Source: an uncultured Alphaproteobacteria bacterium
Lineage (GTDB): Bacteria > Pseudomonadota > Alphaproteobacteria > RF32 > CAG-239
Reading direction: 5' to 3'
DNA length: 6,197 nucleotides
NCBI GenBank assembly: GCA_949542085.1
Contig: CATGXW010000055.1
Span: 1 to 6,197, forward strand
Shown: positions 1 to 5,387 of the stretch, in pieces
Layout of the letters: the number at the start of each line of letters is the position of its first letter
Position numbering within the stretch: the stretch's first letter is position 1
Made by a program: the position numbers and the translations under genes
The notes under the pieces: model-generated
Seen by the model: only the letters and a program-made list of their open reading frames with translations
What the model was told of the DNA's origin: nothing
The model's database searches: none

Positions 1-35
1 GCACCTCTATATGCTATCGTTCCGGAACTCTCCTC

Positions 36-64
36 ACTATAGCACATAAATCAGTATTAGTCAA
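36..64 (-). promoter_or_regulatory. Strong sigma70-like promoter firing leftwards out of the window
   Basis: Read on the minus strand, TTGACT (59-64) and TATAGT (36-41) are separated by exactly 17 bases, each one or two bases from the sigma70 consensus. Transcription would begin near 28-30 and run off the left edge, so the gene or RNA it serves is not visible. A perfect 10-bp palindrome, GTTCCGGAAC (19-28), lies at the expected start of the transcript and could be an operator or the base of a structured leader. The remaining bases to position 1 match no tRNA, rRNA or protein start that I can recognise. The promoter call is inferred from sequence alone. Confidence 0.6.
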
Positions 65-85
65 CTATGTGTCGCACACAGGTGA

Positions 86-121
86 CAAAAAATTCCCTCG
101 CGAAACATCGTCGGAGGGAAT
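86..121 (-). terminator. Second (distal) intrinsic terminator downstream of glgP
   Basis: An 8-bp stem pairs ATTCCCTC (92-99) with GAGGGAAT (114-121). The 14-base loop can itself form a small CGA/TCG pairing. On the minus strand the stem is followed by a run of T (A run at 86-91 on the plus strand), so it has the form of an intrinsic terminator for leftward transcription. On the plus strand it is followed by A-rich sequence rather than T, so it should not end rightward transcripts. It sits just behind the stronger hairpin at 129-158, making a tandem pair after glgP. Confidence 0.55.
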
Positions 122-128
122 AAAATAA

Positions 129-158
129 AAAAAAGCCCCTCGTTTGAGGGGCTTTTTT
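129..158 (-). terminator. Intrinsic terminator of glgP, symmetrical enough to act both ways
   Basis: A perfect 13-bp stem with a GTTT loop (142-145): the core GCCCCTC (135-141) pairs with GAGGGGC (146-152) and is flanked by A tracts on one side and T tracts on the other. It starts directly beside the glgP stop codon (159-161). Because both flanks are A/T runs, the hairpin has a U tract in either direction and could also end rightward transcription entering the window, though no rightward gene is visible to its left. Confidence 0.85.
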
Positions 159-2624
159 CTAGCAGGCTTTTATATGCCAGATGTTTTTGGCGTATTCCAT
201 GACGGCCCTGTCTGACGTAAACTTGCCAATACGGGCAACGTTAAGCAATGCTTTCTTTGCCCAAACATCTTTGTTAAGGAAGTCTTTCTCAACCTCTTCC
301 ATCTTTTGATCGAAGGCTTGTAAATCAGCCAAAACAAAGAAGTAATCACGATTGACAAGTTCTTCAAAAATGGGTTTGAACAACAAGACATAATCTTTTT
401 CGCAGAACATGCTGGAATTAACCGCGTTCAAAATACGTTTGACGTAAACGTTGTTTTCATAAATTTCACGAGGATTGTAAGAACTGCGGCGTTCTTGAAT
501 TTCTTTTTCGGTCAAGCCGAACAGATAGAAGTTTTCAGCGCCGACTTCTTCGCGAATTTCAATATTTGCACCGTCAAGAGTTCCGATTGTCAAAGCTCCG
601 TTCAAAGCAAATTTCATATTGCCGGTACCGCTGGCTTCAAAACCAGCTGTTGAAGACTGAACACTAACATCAGCCGCCGGTATCAAAACTTCAGCCAAAG
701 AAACTTTGTAATCCGGAATAAAGACAACTTTCAACATTTCGTTGACGCGAGGATCATTATTAACAACATCCGCAACGTTATTAATCAATTTGATGATTAA
801 CTTGGCGAAGTTGTATGACGGAGCGGCCTTACCGGCAAAGATATATGTCTTCGGCGTTGCCGGTTTGACATTGTCTTTGATAATATCCAAATAGTCGCCA
901 ATCACCTGAAGAATCGTCATCAACTGACGCTTATATTCGTGAATGCGTTTTGCATGGACAATAAACATACTCTTCGGATTAACCATCACTCCTGTCGTTT
1001 TAAAGATAATCTGAGCCAAGCGTTCTTTATTGGTTACCTTGATTGAGCTGAACTCTTTCAGGAATTTCTTATCTTTAACATAATCTTCCAACCCCTTAAG
1101 CTCTGTCAAATCAGTAATCCAACCTTTGCCGATTTTAGAAGAAATCAGGCTGGACAGCGCAGTGTTGGCATGCAACAACCAACGACGAGGCGTAATACCG
1201 TTGGTCACGTTGGTGAATTTTTCCGGCCAAAGTTCAAAGAACTCCGGCACCAGAGATGTTTTAATCAATTCAGAGTGGATTTGTGCCACACCGTTGACAG
1301 AGAAAGAGCCGACAATTGACAAGTTAGCCATGCGAATAATCTGGCTGTCGCCCTCACCGAAAACAATGGCAACTTTATCCAATTTGGCTCGATCTTCGCC
1401 AAAGCGGCTGCGAGCAAAATCCATAAAGCGGCGGTTGATTTCGTAGATAATCTGTAAGTGACGCGGCAACATGCGACCGAGAATACGAGCCGGCCAAGTT
1501 TCCAAAGCCTCTGGCAATAACGTATGGTTGGTATAAGCAAAGACTTTGGTTGTGATGTCCCAAGCGGCATCCCATTCCTGTCCGTGGATATCGACCAAAA
1601 CTCTCATCATTTCGGGAATAGCGATAGCCGGATGCGTATCGTTCAACTGAATACAAACTTCATTCGGAAGTTCCTTGAAGTCATTATTCTTTTCCAAGAA
1701 ACGACGGAAGATATCCTGAATTGCGCAAGAAACGAAGAAATATTGTTGCTTGAGGCGCAGTTCCTTACCGATTTCGACAGCATCTGACGGATACAAGACC
1801 TTAGAAATCGTCTCCGTTTCGATTTTCTCTTTCATGGCCTCAATATAGCCGCCCTCGTTAAAGATGTTAATATCCAACTCATCATCGGTTTTGGCTGAGA
1901 ACAAGCGTAAATAGTTGACTGATTTGCCATCATAACCGACAATCGGGAAATCGAACGGAACGCCATAAAGAGTCTTGGTATTCATCCAAATAAAACTTTT
2001 TTGTCCGTCAGGATTATCCAAGGTTTCCACGTCTCCGTAAATCGGGATCTTCACAATTCGGTCCGGACGAGCGAACTGCCAAGGAGAATCACCACCCTGC
2101 CAGCTGTCCGCCTGCTCAACCTGATAACCGTTTTCAAATTTTTGTTTAAATAAACCGAACTGATAGTTAATGCCATAACCGAATCCTGGGAGCCCCAAAG
2201 AAGCCATAGAATCGAGATAGCATGCCGCCAAACGTCCTAAGCCGCCGTTACCGAGAGCCGGATCATATTCTGTATCAAAAATTTCCTGCAAACTGAAGTC
2301 CGGGAAATCATCAATTTTGATGTCTTTCAAAATATCAAACAAACCCAAATTGTGAAGATTGTTTTCCAACGAACGACCGATCAAATATTCGATTGATAAA
2401 TAATAAATGCGTTTGGAACCACATTTATTATAGCGGGCTATTGTTTCATACATTTTATCCATTGCGAATTCACGCACGGCAAGAGAAATGGCTTCGAGCG
2501 CCTCTTCTTTAGTCAATTCGCAGGTTCGCTTTCCGATAAAGTACTTGATGTAATGCTCTATGGACAGCTTTAAGCGGGCGCGGTCAATATCACTAATGAT
2601 GGCAGAATTCTTCTTCACTTTCAC
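159..2624 (-). CDS. glgP: Glycogen (alpha-glucan) phosphorylase
   Basis: This cytosolic, PLP-dependent GT35-family enzyme cleaves terminal alpha-1,4 bonds of glycogen or maltodextrin with phosphate, releasing glucose-1-phosphate. The 821-residue protein is full length for the family. Visible landmarks in order are the N-terminal L-G-N-G-G-L-G-R-L-A loop (124-133), N-D-T-H-P (328-332), T-N-H-T-L-L-P-E-A-L (365-374), the N-G-I-T-P-R-R-W motif (475-482), the phosphate-site segment K-R-I-H-E-Y-K-R-Q (559-567), and E-A-S-G-T-G-N-M-K ending in the PLP lysine K671. No N-terminal extension for phosphorylation control is apparent. The start is a GTG. AGGAG (2628-2632) lies only 3 bases before GTG 2624 but 9 bases before a second in-frame GTG at codon 3 (2616-2618), so translation may begin two codons later. 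Some residues near the active site depart from the usual consensus (see findings). No other glg gene is adjacent. GlgP versus maltodextrin phosphorylase (MalP) cannot be separated by sequence alone. Confidence 0.96.
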   Translation of the reverse strand: MKVKKNSAIISDIDRARLKLSIEHYIKYFIGKRTCELTKEEALEAISLAVREFAMDKMYETIARYNKCGSKRIYYLSIEYLIGRSLENNLHNLGLFDILKDIKIDDFPDFSLQEIFDTEYDPALGNGGLGRLAACYLDSMASLGLPGFGYGINYQFGLFKQKFENGYQVEQADSWQGGDSPWQFARPDRIVKIPIYGDVETLDNPDGQKSFIWMNTKTLYGVPFDFPIVGYDGKSVNYLRLFSAKTDDELDINIFNEGGYIEAMKEKIETETISKVLYPSDAVEIGKELRLKQQYFFVSCAIQDIFRRFLEKNNDFKELPNEVCIQLNDTHPAIAIPEMMRVLVDIHGQEWDAAWDITTKVFAYTNHTLLPEALETWPARILGRMLPRHLQIIYEINRRFMDFARSRFGEDRAKLDKVAIVFGEGDSQIIRMANLSIVGSFSVNGVAQIHSELIKTSLVPEFFELWPEKFTNVTNGITPRRWLLHANTALSSLISSKIGKGWITDLTELKGLEDYVKDKKFLKEFSSIKVTNKERLAQIIFKTTGVMVNPKSMFIVHAKRIHEYKRQLMTILQVIGDYLDIIKDNVKPATPKTYIFAGKAAPSYNFAKLIIKLINNVADVVNNDPRVNEMLKVVFIPDYKVSLAEVLIPAADVSVQSSTAGFEASGTGNMKFALNGALTIGTLDGANIEIREEVGAENFYLFGLTEKEIQERRSSYNPREIYENNVYVKRILNAVNSSMFCEKDYVLLFKPIFEELVNRDYFFVLADLQAFDQKMEEVEKDFLNKDVWAKKALLNVARIGKFTSDRAVMEYAKNIWHIKAC

Positions 2625-2627
2625 ATA

Positions 2628-2656
2628 CTCCTATAGGATAAAATACTAAGTTATCC
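2628..2656 (-). promoter_or_regulatory. glgP ribosome binding site with upstream inverted repeat
   Basis: On the minus strand, AGGAG (2628-2632) is the evident Shine-Dalgarno sequence for glgP. Its spacing is 3 bases to the first GTG and 9 bases to the GTG at codon 3, which favours the latter. Just upstream, a 6-bp inverted repeat, GGATAA (2636-2641) and TTATCC (2651-2656) with a 9-base spacer, would form a weak hairpin in the mRNA leader or serve as a protein binding site. The function of the repeat is not known. Confidence 0.5.
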
Positions 2657-2692
2657 TCAACGTTAGCGGCAATTGTTTGAAATATGGTTAAT

Positions 2693-2722
2693 AATATAAT
2701 CCTTTTTTATCATTTTCAGCAA
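2693..2722 (-). promoter_or_regulatory. Possible glgP promoter
   Basis: On the minus strand, TTGCTG (2717-2722) and TATATT (2693-2698) are separated by 18 bases. This is the best sigma70-like pair I find between the divergent genes in the glgP direction. The region is very AT-rich, and another pair (TTGCCG followed 18 bases later by TAGTAT, nearer the gene) is almost as good, so the assignment is tentative. Confidence 0.3.
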
Positions 2723-2751
2723 AACGATTATCAGTTTTTTAATAAATATCC

Positions 2752-2780
2752 TTGTAAATTTGGCAACATCTTAATATAAT
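2752..2780 (+). promoter_or_regulatory. tolC promoter
   Basis: TTGTAA (2752-2757) and a perfect TATAAT (2775-2780) have the ideal 17-base spacing. The predicted start near 2787 leaves a short leader of about 20 bases before ATG 2809, or about 34 before ATG 2821. It lies in the 184-bp divergent region shared with glgP, so the two genes are probably controlled by separate back-to-back promoters. Confidence 0.65.
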
Positions 2781-2808
2781 TGCGATAAATTTTGACTTTT
2801 ATAAACAC

Positions 2809-4191
2809 ATGGTGAAAAAGATGAACGGAAAATTCGCGGCCGGTTTGATGATGGCCACAGCATTGACTTTTGCAACCCCATCAAAAGCTCAAAGTCTTTT
2901 CGAAGCTCTGAGTCAGACGTACAACACCAATCCGACGTTACAATCTCAACGCGCTTATCTGCGCAGTGTTGATGAAAACGTCGCCATTGCAAAATCGGGA
3001 TATCGCCCCAGCATCGCATTGACCGGCGGATATAATGACCGCAACAGTAATGTTGACAACAGTTCGTCTTTCTCGCAAGCAGGAGGCGACAGCACCACAA
3101 CCACTTTGGCCGCTAAAATTTCACAGCCGATATTCAGTGGTTTTGCCACCGTCAATTCTGTTAAATCAGCAGACAGTTTGGTTCGCGCAGAACAGAATAA
3201 TTTAGCGACCGTTGAGCAAAATATTTTCTTGAGCGCATCAACCGCGTATATGGATGTTTTGCAAAACGCCGCCATTGTCGACCTGCAGAAAAACAACGAA
3301 AAACTTCTAAAAAAGCGTTTAGACGAGACTATTCAACGCTTTAATGTCGGCGAAGTAACCCGCACGGACGTTTCTCAGGCTCGAGCCCGCCACTCTCAGG
3401 CTGTTTCGGACAGAATCGCCTCTGAAGGCACTTACGAAGCTTCAAAAGCAATTTACATCCAACTCATCGGCACTCAGCCGGAAAAACTGGAAGAACCGGA
3501 AGCAATCAAAGATTTTCTGCCCAAAACATATGACGAAGCCTACGAGATTGCCGTCACCAACAACTACAGCATTCAGGCCGCAAAAAATCTTTTAAAATCA
3601 CAGAGCTACGATGTTTATACCAACACCGGCGCTCTGTTGCCGCAAGTCAGCTTGGACGGCTCCGTATCAAAGGTCAAAACAGAATACGACAACAACCTTT
3701 TGGGAGACACCACTTCTGATAATGTTGAATGGGGCGTTAACATGACTATTCCGTTGTATAATTCCGGAGAAAGCCGTGCTAAAATTCGCCAGAGCAAATA
3801 CAAGAAATGGCAGGCTCAGGAGCAGGTTATCGAAGCAGAAAGACAAGTAAAATCAGTTGTTTCAAGCGCTTGGGAATATATGATTGCCAACCAATCCAAA
3901 ATCAAAGCCATTCAAGAACAAGTTAATGCCAATCAGGTCGCTTTAGACGGTGTTCAAAAAGAAGAAGCTTTGGGAAACAGAACCATTCTTGACGTATTGG
4001 ACGCTTATCAGGAATTGCTTAACTCCAATGTTAACGAAGTTAAAGCCCGCCGTGACTATTATGTTTCCGGCATGAATTTGCTGATGTCCATGGGCAAGTT
4101 GACCGCCAAAGATTTGAAGCTTGGCGTAGATATCTATAACCCGAAAAAATTCTACAAAGAAACAAGAGACAAGTGGCTGTCTCTGAACTAA
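2809..4191 (+). CDS. tolC: TolC-family outer membrane efflux/type I secretion channel protein
   Basis: Outer membrane factor that would trimerise into a beta-barrel plus periplasmic alpha-tunnel, docking with an inner-membrane ABC or RND pump and its adaptor for protein secretion or drug efflux. The 460 residues begin with a signal peptide: basic M-V-K-K-M-N-G-K, a hydrophobic core at about 9-23, and a likely cut after S-K-A (27), giving a mature protein starting Q-S-L-F-E-A-L. Two OEP repeats are visible. The first has the strand segment Q-P-I-F-S-G-F (106-112) and R-F-N-V-G-E-V-T-R-T-D-V (178-189). The second has I-P-L-Y-N-S-G (314-320) and E-A-L-G-N-R-T-I-L-D-V-L-D-A-Y (386-400). Long helices between them are rich in Q, A, K and E. 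ATG 2809 has no obvious Shine-Dalgarno; ATG 2821 has GGTGA (2811-2815) before it, so the true start may be four codons later. The substrate and pump partner are not encoded here. Confidence 0.93.
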   Translation: MVKKMNGKFAAGLMMATALTFATPSKAQSLFEALSQTYNTNPTLQSQRAYLRSVDENVAIAKSGYRPSIALTGGYNDRNSNVDNSSSFSQAGGDSTTTTLAAKISQPIFSGFATVNSVKSADSLVRAEQNNLATVEQNIFLSASTAYMDVLQNAAIVDLQKNNEKLLKKRLDETIQRFNVGEVTRTDVSQARARHSQAVSDRIASEGTYEASKAIYIQLIGTQPEKLEEPEAIKDFLPKTYDEAYEIAVTNNYSIQAAKNLLKSQSYDVYTNTGALLPQVSLDGSVSKVKTEYDNNLLGDTTSDNVEWGVNMTIPLYNSGESRAKIRQSKYKKWQAQEQVIEAERQVKSVVSSAWEYMIANQSKIKAIQEQVNANQVALDGVQKEEALGNRTILDVLDAYQELLNSNVNEVKARRDYYVSGMNLLMSMGKLTAKDLKLGVDIYNPKKFYKETRDKWLSLN

Positions 4192-4199
4192 ACCACATC

Positions 4200-4234
4200 A
4201 AAGCCTTGTTCTCGTAACAAGGCTTTTCTTTTTT
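4200..4234 (+). terminator. Intrinsic terminator of tolC
   Basis: A perfect 11-bp stem (4200-4210 with 4216-4226; core AAGCCTTGTT/AACAAGGCTT) with a CTCGT loop is followed by an interrupted T run, TTTTCTTTTTT. It begins 9 bases after the tolC stop and separates tolC from popZ transcriptionally. Confidence 0.9.
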
Positions 4235-4257
4235 ATCCTATTTTTGATTATAGACTC

Positions 4258-4285
4258 TTGATAATCATTAAAAACTGTGTAAAAT
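4258..4285 (+). promoter_or_regulatory. Likely popZ promoter
   Basis: TTGATA (4258-4263) and TAAAAT (4280-4285) are 16 bases apart, directly after the tolC terminator and about 30 bases before the preferred popZ start. The -10 element overlaps the ATG at 4284, another reason to reject that codon as the start. A sequence one base short of the CtrA consensus (TTAA-N7-GTAA, 4268-4282) overlaps the promoter, but this is weak evidence in AT-rich DNA. Confidence 0.45.
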
Positions 4286-4302
4286 GGTGACAGAATTTAA
4301 TC

Positions 4303-4306
4303 GGAG
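4303..4306 (+). promoter_or_regulatory. Ribosome binding site that fixes the popZ start
   Basis: GGAG at 4303-4306 lies 10 bases before ATG 4317. The longer open frame from ATG 4284 has no such site and would add eleven residues (starting M-V-T-E-F-N) that do not belong to the PopZ N-terminus. The start at 4317 is therefore preferred. Confidence 0.75.
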
Positions 4307-4316
4307 ATACAAAAAA

Positions 4317-5264
4317 ATGGCAGAAGACAACAACGAAGATCTTTCCATGGAAGATATTTTATCGTCCATTAAAAATATTCTGGCAGAGGGAGACGCCTCA
4401 ATACCTCAAACGGAACCTGTTTTAGAAACGCCCGTGGTTGAAACCCCCGTTGCCGATATTACGACAACCGTTTCAGAGCCGGTTGTTGCTGTTGCCGACC
4501 TCGCTGTCGAAACATCAGAAGAAGATGACGACATTCTTGATTTGTCTCCGGATATGAGAGTTGAAGACATTATTGTTTCAACCTCGGATATTAATTTGGA
4601 TGAAGAATTGGACGGTGTTTCGCCAACATCACCTGATTTACCGGAAATTGAGCCTGTCATCGGAATCCCTGATGACAATTCAGATCCGTTTGACACGTTG
4701 GAAGATAACAATGCCCGCCTGACTGATCTGGTTGCCGATGTATTGCCGCCAACAGAACAAGAACCTGTTGTTGATGCTCTCAGCGAGCCTCAGAGACTTC
4801 CGGAACCAGTTGTTGAAAAAGAAATACCTGTGGTTGTTAACGAGGACGTGGCGATTGTTGAAGAAAACGTAACTAACGCACAACCTGTTGCGACTGAAGA
4901 AACAACCGAAGATACGACTGAAGAAACAAAAGGTGAAGCCAGTGCAATTGATGCTTCGGCCTCTATTATCAGTAATTTTGCAAAAATGTTTGCTAAGGAA
5001 GACAAACAAACGCCGCAAGCTCCTGTTGTTGAAGCCGTTACCGAACCAACTAAAGAAATGGGTAATGTATCCCGCACATTAGAAGATATGATTCATGACG
5101 TTATCAGCGATATTATCGGAGCAGAAGTTTCCGCTAATTGGAAAAACGGCCTGAATTACGATCAGTTGGCAAAAGAAGAAATCTCCCGCCAGACTCGTTT
5201 GTGGCTGGAGGCGAATCTGCCGACTATGTCGAAAAAACAGTCAAAGAAGAGATTGAGCGAGTGA
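4317..5264 (+). CDS. popZ: PopZ-like polar organizing protein (DUF2497), C-terminus apparently frameshifted
   Basis: PopZ self-assembles into a cell-pole matrix that anchors the chromosome origin through ParB and recruits polarity and cell-cycle factors. From ATG 4317 the frame encodes 315 residues in the family's three-part plan. There is an N-terminal binding helix with S-M-E-D-I-L-S-S-I-K-N-I-L (10-22), then a long acidic, proline- and valine-rich, probably disordered linker (about 25-250) with repeated E-P-V-V and E-T-P-V motifs. Last is a C-terminal assembly region starting R-T-L-E-D-M (253-258) and reaching L-W-L-E-A-N-L-P. After T303 the frame reads an unfamiliar 12-residue basic tail and stops. 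The family-typical ending lies in the -1 frame up to 5290. One missing base near 5223-5225 would restore a protein of about 324 residues. As written, the last oligomerization helix is lost. DUF2497 identity is confident; function is inferred from the family. Confidence 0.85.
   Translation: MAEDNNEDLSMEDILSSIKNILAEGDASIPQTEPVLETPVVETPVADITTTVSEPVVAVADLAVETSEEDDDILDLSPDMRVEDIIVSTSDINLDEELDGVSPTSPDLPEIEPVIGIPDDNSDPFDTLEDNNARLTDLVADVLPPTEQEPVVDALSEPQRLPEPVVEKEIPVVVNEDVAIVEENVTNAQPVATEETTEDTTEETKGEASAIDASASIISNFAKMFAKEDKQTPQAPVVEAVTEPTKEMGNVSRTLEDMIHDVISDIIGAEVSANWKNGLNYDQLAKEEISRQTRLWLEANLPTMSKKQSKKRLSE
4425..4454 (+). repeat. Tandem 15-bp repeat in the popZ linker
   Basis: Two adjacent 15-base units (4425-4439 and 4440-4454), differing at a few bases, encode E-T-P-V-V and E-T-P-V-A. 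This is an in-frame duplication within the disordered linker, of the type that lets linker length drift between related PopZ proteins. Confidence 0.6.
4891..4929 (+). repeat. Exact 15-bp direct repeat in the popZ linker
   Basis: CGACTGAAGAAACAA occurs at 4891-4905 and again at 4915-4929, a 24-base period that keeps the reading frame. It encodes the acidic, threonine-rich stretch T-E-E-T-T-E-D-T-T-E-E-T-K. It probably arose by local duplication and could expand or contract by slippage. Confidence 0.65.
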
Positions 5265-5290
5265 TGGCAAAGGTCGGCACATATCAATAA
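5225..5290 (+). other. Out-of-frame conserved PopZ C-terminal tail
   Basis: In the -1 frame relative to popZ, 5225-5287 encodes Y-V-E-K-T-V-K-E-E-I-E-R-V-M-A-K-V-G-T-Y-Q, followed by TAA at 5288-5290. It continues the PopZ motif W-L-E-A-N-L-P-x, after which the family has a hydrophobic residue, V-E, and then an E-I-E-R-V helix. The stop at 5290 is 27 bases before the downstream hairpin, a natural gene end. I read this as the true end of popZ, displaced by a single-base deletion or a sequence error. Confidence 0.8.
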
Positions 5291-5317
5291 TTTATTGAGC
5301 CGTCCTGTAAACCTCTT

Positions 5318-5348
5318 TGCCCCCAAATTGAGTTTTGAGGGCATTTTT
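5318..5348 (+). terminator. Intrinsic terminator of popZ
   Basis: TGCCCCCAAA (5318-5327) pairs with TTTGAGGGCA (5334-5343) over 10 positions with a single C-A mismatch (5323/5338). The loop has six bases, and five T residues (5344-5348) follow. It lies between popZ and valS and would separate their transcripts. Confidence 0.75.
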
Positions 5349-5375
5349 CGCGAAATGGAGTTTTGATAAAAATAT

Positions 5376-5382
5376 AAGTGAG
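5376..5382 (+). promoter_or_regulatory. Weak ribosome binding site of valS
   Basis: AAGTGAG (5376-5382) sits five bases before ATG 5388 and is the only Shine-Dalgarno-like sequence at usable distance. A better-looking GGAG at 5357-5360 is 27 bases away, too far to serve this start. Confidence 0.45.
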
Positions 5383-5387
5383 TTAAT

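Noticed and set aside
1..35. Possible tRNA or other stable RNA start after the leftward promoter
   Set aside because: Only about 30 transcribed bases are visible and they match no tRNA acceptor/D-arm pattern or other RNA I know, so only the promoter is reported.
1126..1787. Plus- and minus-strand open frames of 87-106 codons inside glgP
   Set aside because: They lie within the conserved catalytic region of glgP in other frames and show no independent coding evidence.
2771..3296. Minus-strand open frames of about 110 codons opposite the tolC start
   Set aside because: They are antisense to the signal peptide and first OEP repeat of tolC, are rich in cysteine and arginine in a random-looking way, and lack a ribosome binding site.
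4284..4316. Eleven-residue N-terminal extension of popZ from ATG 4284
   Set aside because: The ATG overlaps the predicted -10 element and has no ribosome binding site, while ATG 4317 is preceded by GGAG and begins directly before the family's N-terminal motif.
4406..5082. Several open frames overlapping popZ on both strands
   Set aside because: They are shadows created by the low-complexity, repeat-containing acidic linker; their serine- and threonine-rich or basic translations have no family features or ribosome binding sites.
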